This document shows positions 12,579-24,300 of a stretch of DNA of 64,000 nucleotides, in pieces; positions within the stretch are counted from its first letter, which is position 1, and each line of letters starts with the position of its first letter. The notes beneath the pieces were generated by a model. The model was not told the origin of the DNA. It did no database searches and saw nothing but the letters and a program-made list of their open reading frames with translations. The translations under genes were made by a program, and so were the position numbers. Source of the DNA: Echinostoma caproni (Eukaryota; Platyhelminthes; Trematoda; Plagiorchiida; Echinostomatidae); NCBI GenBank assembly GCA_900618425.1, contig UZAN01039563.1:41065-105064 (forward strand), read 5' to 3'.

Positions 12579-13065
12579 AAAAGCTAGGCTGAAGAATTGA
12601 GGACTTTTATCTGTCAACGCTACAGGAACACGGACTTACGCAGAAGAAGCAATTGTTGAAATCATGTTACCTGAATGAGGATTACTGGGAGATCGGAGAC
12701 CGATCGGTTTTAATGCGCGTCGTTTGTTTCCGAATCTAATTACTGTCCTACCTCTCTCAAATGAAACCGTTCTGATATTTAATGAATTAACTGATATTAG
12801 AACGGAAACATTACGTTGGTAAGATTTGGATTCATTTTGAAGTTTAATCCGTAAGTAAACCTATGTGAACACGCTATGGCAATGATAGTTGTCGATAATA
12901 AATTGTTGAAATGTTTCCGCAGTGACAAACCATTGTCACATCAAGCCGGAAGTCATGTTTTCGAATCCTCAATTACCATCATTTTCCAACGTTCGTACTT
13001 CTCTCTCAAATAGTAGAGTGATTGATGCATTATAATTTCAGTAGGTTAGATCTAACCTAGAAATG

Positions 13066-13085
13066 GTGTGTGTGTGTGTGTGTGA
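13066..13085. repeat. GT dinucleotide microsatellite
   Basis: Ten GT units on the plus strand, just before the first copy of the tRNA-like repeat cluster. Confidence 0.9.
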
Positions 13086-13112
13086 GGTTGATGATATTGT
13101 CAAATCTCAAGT

Positions 13113-13338
13113 GTGGCGATTGTGAAAAGTTCAGTGGCTTCGGTGGGTTCCAACCCACGCCTGGACGCCACCTACACTCTACCAGCTGAGCTACGAGGCT
13201 ACACCGATAGCACTGATCTTTTCACATTCGAATTACCCATCCCACTTACAGAGCCATATGGCATCCACCAGTTAGCATGTAAGCTTACTGCCCCGATAGG
13301 TTTTCCTTAGAATTGACCGGAGTCCACCGAATGAACAT
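13113..13338 (-). mobile_element. tRNA-like short repeat, copy 1 (reverse)
   Basis: Reverse copy of a repeat of about 230 bp. On the minus strand it contains a pol III A box TAGCTCAGCTGG and a B-box-like GGTTGGAACCC with a paired T-stem, that is a tRNA-like core. On either side of the core lie GTGAAAAG..TCAGT and ACTGA.CTTTTCAC, which are inverted copies of each other. The plus-strand frame through this copy begins with the same residues (IVKSSVASV, then later DSTDLFTFELPIPLTEPYG) as the minus-strand frame through copy 3. This shows homology but not a gene: the frame is antisense to the tRNA-like core. The relation between A and B boxes and the extra unit upstream of the core means it is not a textbook 5'-tRNA SINE. 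Confidence 0.8.
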
Positions 13339-13362
13339 CTAAGACAAAGTGAATTGTGCAAA

Positions 13363-13457
13363 TGGATGTTTGGTGGATTTGAAGTTTGTATGGCGATTGT
13401 GAAAAGTTCAGTAGCCCCGGTGGGATTCAAACCCACGCATGGACGCCGCCTACGCTT
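13363..13457 (-). mobile_element. tRNA-like short repeat, copy 2 (reverse, truncated)
   Basis: Partial reverse copy of the same repeat. It starts with the flank GGATGTTTGG and carries the B-box region (GTGGGATTCAAACCCAC on the plus strand), but stops before the A box, where copy 3 begins in the opposite direction. It shares with copy 3 the outer flank TTGAAGTTTGTATGGCG, which copy 1 lacks, so copies 2 and 3 are the closer pair of inverted arms. Confidence 0.8.
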
Positions 13458-13464
13458 TGTGCAC

Positions 13465-13740
13465 GTTCATTTGGTGGACTTCAGTGAATTCTGAGGAACA
13501 CCTATCGGGGCAATCAGCCTACATGCTAACTGGTGGATGCCATATGGCTCTGTAAGTGGAATGGGTAATTCGAATGTGAAAAGATCAGTGCTATCGGTAT
13601 GGCCTCGTAGCTCAGCTGGTAGAGCGTGTGTTGTACACAGGTGTGGGCGGCGTCCATTCGTGGGTTTGAATCCCACNCCCACCGAGGCTACTGAACTTTT
13701 CACAATCGCCATACAAACTTCGAATCTACCAAACATCCAG
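13465..13740 (+). mobile_element. tRNA-like short repeat, copy 3 (forward)
   Basis: Forward copy and the most complete. The tRNA-like core spans about 13,602-13,688. An acceptor-like stem GCCTCG/CGAGGC, a D-arm GCTC..GAGC, a perfect A box (13,608-13,619) and a 5-bp T-stem GTGGG/CCCAC enclosing a 7-base loop are all visible. The region between the D and T arms is too long and holds a TGTGT/ACACA hairpin in place of a normal anticodon arm, so it is not a working tRNA. One base in the 3' acceptor side is N (13,677). The core is preceded by about 135 bp of non-tRNA sequence that matches copy 1. Confidence 0.82.
13608..13673 (+). promoter_or_regulatory. Internal RNA polymerase III promoter boxes (A and B)
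   Basis: A box TAGCTCAGCTGG at 13,608-13,619 fits the tRNA consensus fully. B box GGTTTGAATCC at 13,663-13,673 has one C-to-T change, as expected from CpG decay. Box spacing (43 bases) is within the range for type 2 promoters. Whether it is still transcribed cannot be told. Confidence 0.6.
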
Positions 13741-13749
13741 TTGCATAAA

Positions 13750-15600
13750 GATCAAGTGGTTGAACACATTGTTGTGAGAGGGGTTTAAGTGGGTGGGTGG
13801 ATTCCTTGCTCGTAAAACTGCTTCTGAAGACATTGGAGGTACTACGGCCTCGACCGAATCAAGGGCGAAACGGTTGACTCTGAGTCTGCGGCTGAAATAA
13901 ATTTTACTAGATTCAGCGGCTTCCGGTGATTCTTACTCATATGGTTGGTCTTGTGAAGGTGGATGTATCTGTCGCCTAAAGCAACGTTTATCCGATAGCG
14001 TTCATGAACACTACCAGGTTTGTTAAACGACAGCAAAATCAGAATAAGTGTGAGCACGGTTGGTTTGCCTCTAATTGAGTGAAAGCATTTAGTGGTTGCG
14101 GTAGATACACTTAACCTTATTTACCTAGCACAATGTAAACACAAAAATCGGAGAAGCTGTAAGCAGTCTGACGTGCATTCTCTCCGGGGGGCTCAAAAGT
14201 ATTTTGTGCATCATTTCAACATTTTTGGGTCCAATTAATCTCCTCCAACACATCTGCAAACATTAATGTTGAAACCGTGATCGATTTATGCGCACATCTT
14301 CGTACCAGTGTTTGGATTAAAATACATGTAATCTCAACTGCACCTCGTCATCGCACTCCAGTTTAGTATTGTTCACGTCTGGTAATGTCTTTCGACATGA
14401 AAACAATTAAATGATCCTAAACGATCCTGGTACCATGTTTGGGTGGCTCTGAAAGTAATTTACTAAACCTTGTTATGAATAATATCGGTCGTTCTTCGAT
14501 TATAGTTTTTGTCATTATCTGGAGTTGGGTGGTAAATTCCAAATGTTGTTAATGTATTATAACGCTGTTTGGGATAGGCATTACCTCCACTTCATCTTGA
14601 TATACCTGGTTATAATTCGTGAATTCTACGTGGCAAAAAGACGCGCTATTGAGACCAGTTACACAATCATATTAATCGGCACCATTCGTGATAAGCGATC
14701 AGTACCTACTGATTCATTCCTTCACATCGAATCCCGCTACTGCAACAAATATATCGCTCTGATCGAGAAATCCTCTCATAAATCGTATCATCTGTGTTTC
14801 AAAACCATGCGGATATTGAATCGCGCTGTTACTCTCCTTACCAAGTAAAGTTATTCACCACATGTTTGAAGTGTTTACGGTGACATCCGAATGTGAATGA
14901 GCCAGTCGTTTTTCACGCTCGTCGACAAGGCCGTGGTCTCGTTAACATGCTCGAACATGTTCGACAGAATCGTGTTAGTGGAATGAATCATCTAAGAAAC
15001 ATAACGGACGGAGACAACGTGCCAGTATTTTTAATAGACTATAATCTAAAAATGTATCAGTATTCCTTTACCAAAGTTTACTTCTCACCAATCCAAAATT
15101 CAACCACGGTGGTACTCCTTAGTTCTCAAATATTATGGATTGCGATCACCACGATTCAATCAATCGATTGAATATTCCAGTAAATGACAAAGTGTGCTCA
15201 CTTGGTTGCCCAAGTCAACATGTCCATCCGCTATTAAAGGCCATGTATTGACGTAGAACACAATGCGGCCCTGACACCTGACAATTTTCTTAAGGTACGT
15301 TAAAGGTTTACATAGAGAGTCACACGGACAAGCACACACACCGTACCAGTTGTAATCACTGAAAACAGACAAACGCGTACTACCATGTTCAAATATTCTT
15401 ACGGAAGGTGCCTTCGGATATGACGGGCTAAGTCACATGCGTATTATGGCAGATTAGATGTGTAAATTGTTGTGTAGATCGTTCTGAATGTATTTTAGTC
15501 CGCCAGTGCTCCATAATAAATAAAAATCTGTGAGAATGATTGTTTTAGACTACAGTGACGTATTTTTAACTGTTGATAAAGTTCAGCTTGTCTGTTATTG
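13750..15600. other. No recognisable gene
   Basis: Holds two open frames of 107 and 92 codons on the plus strand (14,525-14,848 and 14,893-15,171) with no recognisable motif. Frames of this length are expected by chance in a window this size. The right part could contain the untraceable early RT of the LINE that becomes readable at about 15.6 kb. Confidence 0.4.
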
Positions 15601-15619
15601 CGGACTATGGAGTTCCTCC

Positions 15620-16668
15620 CTCCCCCACTGTTACTCTGCTAAATGACTATTTTTCCCCTTAGAAAACGGCTTACGCGCTACGGTGGTCAATTATCCTCAC
15701 TCTTAGCTTCCGAATCAGGGGTTCGTTAAGAAGCTATTCTTTCTTCTTTTTCACTTATTTGGTTTTCATGCCTGGTTTAAAGACTGTCTGCTGATGAAAT
15801 GCGTTGATGACGTTATCTTTGGCGCTTTCTATCATAACCTCGTTCTCTCCAAAATCCAACTTGATCTCTCACAACCTAACGAGTGGTCTTCTGCAAGTAA
15901 ACTTTCCATGAACCAATCTAAATGTGTGAATGTCTTATCTTGTCGCCGATTGGGCAAATCATTCTCTGATTATTTTGAGAGTGATCAGCTTCTATTCGTT
16001 AACGATACACTAGTCGGTCGGAGAACATCAGTAACTACTTGAGTGCTATTTTTGATAATTATCTTTCTTGGTCTGAGCACAACAACAATGTTTTTGGAGA
16101 ATTCAGAAGGTTATTGGGTTTTAGTCTACGCCTAAGGCACTTAACCATTCCCTCCAATCTGATAAAGACGTTTTTACATGTATGCATCTTAACACACTGA
16201 TTCTAAGCCTCCTCAGTGATTTTTCCCGATTTATTGTGAAACGATACGTCTGATATCCAGATAACTGAAGTATTTTTTTACCCATCTATTGTGGTTTACC
16301 CCGAATTCACATAATCCATTGCGCTCTCTCCGTACTAATGATTAATTATTCCACGAATTTCTGTCTGATCCCCGTCGCCCCCTTAACTCCGCATTATCTA
16401 AATGTATTTCCATCTATTCTACACTTACCATGTTAAAACTCATTCGGGAACGCATGAAAATGCATAACTCGTATTTAACCTACAGTTTCTGTGTATACTT
16501 CATTATCCCTCATCCTCGCTTTTTTTCACCCGACCCGTATTTTGCCAGAATCACCCATAACCTCGTCTAGTTATTCGTTTCTTCGTTTTATTTGGGACAT
16601 TTGTCAGCTGAATTTGCACCAGGTGGTGTAATAAAGCAATCTGTTGACTTGACTTGACTTGACTTGAC
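15620..16668 (+). mobile_element. 5'-truncated LINE 3' half with RT and microsatellite tail
   Basis: Non-LTR retrotransposon relic, CR1-like by its motifs and 3' end. A GGQLSSLLASESGVR segment (about 15,680-15,730) is RT motif B, with the expected Gln replaced by a stop codon. Motif C follows as KCVDDVIFG (VDD at 15,803-15,811), then EWSSASKLSMNQSKC as motif D, and a thumb segment reading AIFDNYLSWSEH and LLGFSLRLRHLTIP in a second frame after a stop at about 16,042. The element then runs through about 450 bp of untranslated sequence to five TTGAC units (16,644-16,668), the short-repeat 3' tail typical of CR1-type elements. No endonuclease is visible upstream, so it was probably 5'-truncated on insertion. 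Confidence 0.86.
16644..16668 (+). repeat. TTGAC pentanucleotide tail of LINE
   Basis: Five perfect TTGAC units directly after a TAATAAAGCAATCTG stretch. It marks the 3' insertion end of the LINE to its left. Confidence 0.9.
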
Positions 16669-16669
16669 C

Positions 16670-19215
16670 ACTTACGCATCGTGGCACGTTCATTGCCCCA
16701 GCCAAACAAGATTTATCCGCAACTCGCCTCTAGTAACACTACAGTAGTGAGCAGTCTATGCATTGGGGTAGAAAGGGTGTTATGACTTCAATGGGATTCG
16801 TATTTTATCCATAATTTCAGTACAAAATGGAATAATACTATAGTCTGTATTCTATTCTGCTATATTCTCTAACGGCTCCCGATCCAGCAATTTATTGTAA
16901 CACTGGATCACATTAATTTACCGCAAGTAGAATCGCCAAGCAGATGCACGTTTTACCCGTAATATCCGCACTTTAAGACAACTAATCAATTTGACCAGTT
17001 CAACAAAGCTAACTTTCGCGAGCTGATTCAGATAATCGGACAGTGGTTATTAAAATCTCATTAACTGTCAAAATTTATTAGACTCATCAGATCAAGGAAC
17101 AGCATTAGTATTTTTGCTTTCTGTCTATGTAAAAGTAAATTCTTGAGTAAAACTCTCCAAACTCGATAGAAATGCGTCGGCACACTGTTCATTGACAGAC
17201 TAGTTTTAGTCGATCAACCATAGGCACTCTGTCCCTTTTGGTAGCGGAGGGTACTTGTGTTCATGTTCGTCTGTGTTCCTCCTTTGTTTCAAGTAACTTG
17301 AAAGCGCCTCTCCATGGAGAAATATAACTCATTTTCTAATGTGTGTACTATCCTTGTATTTTGAGAGCCAGAAAGTGGGCACAGATCCTGTGCGGCCCTT
17401 TGTGACGGGAAAACTCGAACTGCGTTTCCCGAATTTGAACACCTGCTAATACTTTTTGAATGGGTTCCAAGATGGGATCTATCTTGTATATTATAGTCTC
17501 CCTAGACCTGTTTAACGCCAGTTCATTCATTGATTATGGCTTTCAGTGTCACCTATGAGAAACAATATTTGCAACCGTCGTAGCACAAAGAAATGCATAC
17601 TACATGCTGAGGAGTACCTTTTAAGTTAGAATATTTCGATTCCCTGAACAATGGAGTCAAATCTAAATTCTATTTAGGCCAACCAATTCAAAAAGAAAAA
17701 GCGAAACCACCGGCTAACAATTCTATCTGCACACACGTAAGTCATAACTGATTGACAGAGCGTAATAACGTTTGAACCCACCATCAGAAGATCAAAACAC
17801 TTTCAACACATTTACTATAACCAGCTCGGAGAAAAAAATGCAAAGCATGCAAGAGGAAACTCGCCTAATTAAACAAAATATTCGTGTTTTTCGTCCCCAA
17901 GGACCGATACGCAATAAGAATCAACACAGATTGCAGCAGCTCCGATTGTCACTCGGATTTTAATGAATTGAAAGCAATTCAGCTATAAAGCAAATCTGGT
18001 TCTGATTCCATAATATACGTATAACCAAAACTGTGTGCGTATTGGTAGCCCTAATTATGCACTCCGAAGGACAATAATCCACACCAACTAACACCCAACT
18101 GACTCAACACGTCTAGGGACAGCTATTTCACTTTAAGCTCAAAGTGGTAACTCGCACTCGTAATTAGGTCACACTGTTAAGGGTCGAGACATACAGGTAT
18201 TGACCAAACTCATGCAACAGTCTGATTTTCATCACCTTTTTCCTCTCAATTCTTCGTTTTTTCCAACCTCATTCACGAGATTGAATACGATATTGCTCCA
18301 CATCACACGCAACATATCTGATATAATGTCCACTTATGTCGTTGCCTCTATTAGCCATACACCATTAAAATGTACAATGTTTCGATATTCACGATGATTG
18401 CCGGTGCATCAGTTGTAAACACTTTCATGAAATCGGAATCATTTATTAAAAACAATGAATTTCCATGCTGCTTTGCTTAAAATATTTTCGACATCTCAGC
18501 TGTAACTTTCGAACTACTACAAATTTTATCGCCACACTCAAGGTCGCGCAAATTCAAACGGGGATAGGAAAGAACTAAGAACATTGAAGTGGGAGATAAA
18601 ATCAGGAATAAGTACACTGTACCCATAACCATCAATATACAATTATGACATTGGAAACTGAAATAAATTTCCAAAATGAGAGTGATGCTGCACAAGTTTG
18701 ATCAACATCTGTAGGCGAAGTCTTACAAACAAAATTTCACAAACAATGATTCCTGATATAACCCATCTTTTCGAATCCTACTGAAGCATACGTTCCCAAT
18801 TTTAATCACTGAGGTCCGACATTGTGTATTGGCTTTTGACCAAATTTGATTGATTATGGTGAAATGAAGAAGAACGCAGAACTGCATATTTTCTCATGAG
18901 CTATAGAAGTTAAAATTATTTTTTTTATCTGCTTACACTGAAAAATCATGGTCACATAACTGCGAAAATGCTTCATATCGAATAATGGTCTCTGTAGTAA
19001 TGTTGTGAGATGCTACTTAATGGTGAGTATTCGGTAACATAGTTGGTAATTTAGTTCAACAATCAAAACCTAACAAGATCATCGAAGGCAAATGACTAGT
19101 TATCCAAGAATAGCTATCGATCACTACATTCGTTACACATTGTGCGGCCAGGAACTGATGAGATTTCTGTATTATTTATGCCAAATTATTGATATCCCAT
19201 CTGTAATCCTCAATA
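16670..19215. other. No recognisable gene
   Basis: AT-rich, with frames no longer than 72 codons. No family motif, repeat copy or RNA gene was recognised. Confidence 0.5.
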
Positions 19216-19220
19216 GACGA

Positions 19221-19330
19221 CTAATGACAAAGTAGTAAAAATCGGTTCTCGTAGCTCGGGAGAACTGAATTCTATTTCGCCTGTTCTCCAAGCTTGGCAA
19301 TTTGTTTGCGAACGTTTCATCACCAGCCGA
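19221..19330 (-). repeat. 110-bp repeat with conserved reading frame, copy 1
   Basis: On the minus strand this segment matches 52,034-52,144 at roughly nine of ten bases. The shared frame reads SAGDETFANKLPS, then NRRN, then IQF and TRT in both copies. Some differences are synonymous (TTT/TTC for Phe). It is a dispersed repeat and may be the remnant of a coding segment of a mobile element or of a gene family. I recall similar peptide stretches in predicted trematode proteins but cannot verify this here. Confidence 0.75.
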
Positions 19331-20100
19331 GAATTGCCTTGGAGAATTATAACAGTGATAGTTCCTAATGCCTCTCGAACGAAAAGATAATATAACAAAC
19401 ATCAGATAATTAAACATTGATAAAATAAAATTAAGGAATTAAGAATGACCCTGCATCAATGTTCTGTCTAGCATATTGTAGCACACGATTGATGACCGGT
19501 ACGCGATCTGTACGACTGTTTACAAACACTGTCTCCTACATTGAGTTTAACATATGTTTTTCATATTCTCTCGGTTCTAACTGTTTCTTCGGAATCATGA
19601 ATGCAATTTCGTAAATAATCATTTTGGTTAGTTTGTCTAATTGCTGAAATTATTTCATTCTGATATCTTATGTTATCTGATTCATCGTTGTCGTTCAAAT
19701 CCAGCCAGTTCGAAACAACCGGATTTTCAAATGTGATAATTATATTATATGCATTTTCTCGGGACCGATCAGAGTTACTCTGCAAGTTAGTCGGGCTATC
19801 AGAAAAGGATTTTCCATTGATATCCAGATCCTTTAAACTTCATTCTGGATGCGGATTCCAAACATCCTCGAAAGAAACGAAATATTTTAAGGGGCCTGTC
19901 TTCAAAGTTGAGTCTAGTCGAGTGATTCCAGAGGGTGAAACGAACACCTCTGAATATAATCAAAACATTTTCTGAGCGGATACTTTTAAAGTGATGTGCG
20001 AAGAACGAGGATGATAAAATAAAGTTGATGATATATTCATGTGGTAGATTAGGTGTGGGCTGAAGAGCTGGTAAATGATAAAAAGCTGTTTTGACCTGGT

Positions 20101-20205
20101 TGTGTCTCATCAGCCGTGTGAATCCATCGACCCAACTGGGGATCTAACCCGGGACCTCACAGGTAGAACGCAAGCATACTACCCACTCGGCCACTAGGCA
20201 GCTTG
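20101..20205 (-). mobile_element. tRNA-derived SINE, family 2, copy 1
   Basis: On the minus strand it starts with a tRNA-like head: a perfect A box TGGCCGAGTGGG (20,182-20,193) and a B-box GGTTAGATCCC with one mismatch (20,138-20,148). A body GGATTCACACGGCTGATGAG follows. The box order and 34-base spacing are those of a tRNA-derived SINE. The acceptor stem does not pair, so it is not a tRNA gene. It shares the head and start of the body with 29,690-29,765. Confidence 0.75.
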
Positions 20206-20822
20206 TCAGACCGTTTCTCGTTTTGAATATTAATTATATGACACAACCCACCTAGACGAACTTATTGCAAGTATCGGTCCTCGCGCATCCCAGAACCAGC
20301 GTCCAGGTTTACAATAATCTCAGGAGGGTCCTACTCAAGTAAATTCGGACTGCTACCTAGTTGGCGTAATTTTCACCCGTGGAATCAGCCAAACTGACCA
20401 TGTCGTGTAAACGAATCAGTTGTATGAACGCCTTACACGAAAGCACTGTAAACTCACTGCACCTGCATACAACGACTACCCAGCAGTGCTGGCAAATCGA
20501 ATGATCTAAGTCTTAAACGCCTCCATCAGGTATACTAATAATGGAAGATCAATGAAACGGAGTTTCGGAAGCAGTTCAATGGTGAACGAAACGTGGATTA
20601 GACATGGTCAAATTTCACAGCAAAATGTCTGTCGAATATCCCAATGAGTGCATTGTTTTACGAATATCGTGCTGGTTACAGTGCAACCAAACAAAAAAAG
20701 CCTACAGATCAAATTTATTTTATTTTGACTTTTTTGACTAAAACTGAATGTTTGAAAAGATGTGTCTGCAAGAATCCACAAAATATATCGAATTACAGGG
20801 CTCCCACAAGGAATTCTTATAA

Positions 20823-21308
20823 TCATCTTCGTTTTCGTACAGAGACAGTGATCGAGTGAATGAATTCGTCAAAATAACGACCTATTGGTCCTGAGTTCAA
20901 ATCATGCTGCTGCCCATTGAATTGCTCTTTTCTGAAAGTTGGCTGTACATTTGTATACTTAGTCAACAAAAATGGAATTGAAAAAGGACACTTGATCCTT
21001 CCCATCGCTTTTAAAGTCCATTCTATCTTCAGTTTGTTTTTGCTTCCCTGAAGTGCTGCAATATATTGAAAACTTTTAATTAATTTGAAGGTTTGGATAT
21101 GTTTGTGATAACTGACAAAGAGCACTGGACAGCTGTTTGGTCCTGTTTGGGATACGTTGCATCTTTCAAAGCGAAGACTGCTAAGGGGTGCGAATTTGAA
21201 ATCCTTACCTGAAGTTCGAGTCGAGACGGGGACACTAAACGTACACACTGCTGACCAGTCCGAAACAGGACGAAACGGCTGTCCAATGCTCTTTGTCAAA
21301 CACCACAA
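20823..21308 (-). other. 161-codon open frame overlapping an inverted repeat
   Basis: The longest gap-free open frame in the window. It runs straight through the 40-nt inverted repeat at 21,113-21,298, so both arms contribute codons, and no protein family is recognisable. Composition is mixed, with no signal peptide or membrane segment. Its length is somewhat beyond what chance predicts for 64 kb of this composition, but passage through a repeat is a better explanation than a gene. Confidence 0.2.
21113..21298. repeat. Inverted repeat, 40-nt arms, around a tRNA B-box-like core
   Basis: Arms at 21,113-21,152 and 21,259-21,298 match at 36 of 40 positions in inverted orientation. Each carries the motif GACAAAGAGCA.TGGACAGC. 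The 106-base centre contains, on the minus strand, CTCGACTCGAACTTC, which resembles a tRNA T-arm. I recall very similar arm sequences as abundant trematode repeats, but that memory needs checking. Confidence 0.8.
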
Positions 21309-21309
21309 A

Positions 21310-24300
21310 AATTTTCATCGCATGTAAATGTATTCGAATTGTGGAGAATTAACGATCTCCCAAGGAGTAAAACCCAAACCCAAGACCATCAAGAGTGCCT
21401 GGTGCCTCTTAACACTTGAATGGGCTAATCCAAGATTGTTACTCAAAAATGTGAATATTTGTTTGTTTTTATCCAACTGACAATAAATAAAACACAACCC
21501 AGTTAATTTCGTGACATTTTTTGTCGGATTTCGATGTAACTTTATATTTTCACAGCCTTCTTTGCTTCGTGCGGCTTGAACCAAGCACGATCTATAACAG
21601 ATGTTTTAAATTATTTACTTTTCACGCCGGATTTTTCGAGAACTGTTTCGATTGACATTGTTCTTGAACAACTCTGACGAAATATGCTTAGCACCAATAT
21701 GGTGTACACACCAGATATTGTGTTTCTCTTTACAGTCGGCTAAACTCTTCAGTATTCCATTTCAAAGTCATCTTTGACTGCAAGTATATGAATGATTTCA
21801 ATCCAAAAGCGGTTCTTCAGAGGTTTGTATTTTAATGATTGCGTCACAGCTATTGAACGACATGGTTTAGAAAATCCTCTTAAAAACGATCGTATTATTC
21901 TTTTCATTAGGACAGGCCCAAAAATCTCTTGCTCATCTACTAAGCAAAGAGGGACCTAATTTGTGCAACACGAAACGATGCACTCTGCGAGGAACGCGGT
22001 TGCACGTGACAATTTTCTGAGTATTCAACTATCAATCAGAGTGCATTTAACAGCTAGTCTAGTCCAGAGACAAATAAATCCGTCGCAATGGTATTGTTTA
22101 TTAATCAGCCAATACTGTGTCCACAGTTTAACAAGCAGACTGATTCTGCATCACGCGACTCATTTGAGCCCTGCCATCATCATCATTATCAAGTGCTCCA
22201 ATCATTGTTCACATTCTACCGAATCAAAACAATTTGCCCATGATAGCTTTGTCGCGCGGCTTATTTAACCGAAAACACTAGCGTGAACGACACCCACACT
22301 CTGCAAAACGTACGGTCATTCTATCATGTAAAATACGAAGACTCACTTGGGAGTTTCGATCGTGACGCATTCGGTTCACTGTGATAGTTTGTTTGATGAA
22401 TTCAGTGTTGTACAAATTGGAGAATAGTATCCGTGTTGGGTTTGGCGGCTCCACGTGATTACGGATTCTCACACAGGATGAAGTCACAAAAATGAACTGA
22501 ACCGGTAATTCTTTTCTAATCAGTCACTATTATAAATTGATAAACAATGAACAATGATGATTTTGTTTAGAGGAATACTGTGCACCTCAATGTTTACAAA
22601 CTGCGTAACATTGCATACCACAGTAGACGTTATCAGGGAAAATTAAGTGAATTGGTCTCCCTTAATGTAGGCGACATGAAGTTCGTTATACTTGAAATAC
22701 ATTCAAATCTCTGCATATCGTTTGTACTTTCATATCTTGTCCAATAAAGTAACTGCTCATAAATCTTTTGTTGTTTGGTGAGATAAACTGTCTGCGTATA
22801 TAAGTGCGAAGGTTTTGCTAGCAGCTAAATAAACGTTTTATTGATTTAGCTTTGGCAGATGACTAGGTCACATCATGAAATCATCCCCCCCAGCACGGCG
22901 TGAATTGTTGTGAGTCACTTCCCGTGTCAAGGCGAACCGGATTCAGAATACGATTAGGGTTACCGTGATTGGATGATTCACCGCGGCCTAATGTTGATTG
23001 AGCAGATGGAGTTTCACAGCAGTTGTATCGAAATTCCACTGTTGTGTTCTCTGAAAATCGCAATAAGTATGAGACCAGAAACAGGACGTTTGACGATGAC
23101 TCAGAGAACTGCTTATCAACACGTAACGTTTTGAGAACTTTTGAATGTTTACCATGTTGTGGGCAGTCATGCTCAGTTAGTGTCACCATACAATGAAAAG
23201 CCTTCAAATCAGCGTACAACTGCTTCATTTAACTCATTAACAATCATCAGGAAGTTGTCCTTCTTGAACGCTGGATAATACCATTCCGATACGACTTTAC
23301 TTTTCAATGCTTTCTCTGTTTTGCAAATCAATTTATTCCTCTGTAAATATGAGATACCCCAGTATCATTTCAAATTGCGTCAGCATCATTTCGAATTGTC
23401 CCGTTGAACTTATAAGAGCTGCCTGCGCCAAGTAATGTGCATGCCTGATATTGACGTCCTGAAAATCATCCAGGTCTGGTTGAAGCACGGGCGAAGGTGT
23501 TGTGACCCACCCCAAAACCCTGTGATATATCTTGGCCGTTTGCTTCACGCACGTACGTGGGCGTCCCTAAGTGTGCCCTCATAACCTGTACAATCAAATA
23601 GTTCCATTTTCCCGTGACACCAGGGGATCATCCTCAATTGACATACGTCTCAGTGCTATCCAGATTCACAAACACCCTGTATAGGACTTAGAGATAATAT
23701 TACGTTTCTCTGTAACCATGATGGGGTCACGGGCAACATTTTTATCCCTCAAGCAATGAACAATCAAAATAACTATTTTGAAAATATATCCAAATCGGAA
23801 TAAAATATTTCTATGAAACCAACTATGGTTTGTAAAACGAAAAGGTGCTGGCGAAGTAGACAAAAGATGAAATCAGGATTGCTTGGTATTATAACCCATT
23901 CCGGGTTAAAACACTGAGATGTCTTTTACCCATGCTTTTTTCTTTGTAAGAATTCTGAAATCGATAATCAGTAACGCGGAGTCAAATGGTTTCGTAAGGT
24001 TAGTTTTCGCCGCTCATTCTTCTAATAGCATAGCCCACTTACATTGTAGCAAAATCGTGGCAATGGCATATGTGTATTGTCTACTCGTTTCAAGCTATCT
24101 TTCCTTCAAAACGCTAGTCAAGTGATAGTTTTACCGAAAATAACAAAGATAACCAAACGTTCCGATTGTGCTTCAACAACACGAACGTCATGACCGTCAT
24201 CCTCTGCATATTAACCCTAACTGATACGAAAATTCAGAAAATCTAGTTATGATCAACAACTGAAATTAGTCAAAAAATCATCTTTTTGCTACTTGGTGGA

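Noticed and set aside
13113..13310. Small protein-coding gene shared with 13,467-13,736
   Set aside because: Both frames are antisense readings of a tRNA-like repeat. The similarity reflects repeat homology.
13602..13688. Functional tRNA gene
   Set aside because: The D and T arms pair, but the anticodon arm is not formed and the sequence is one of three repeat copies.
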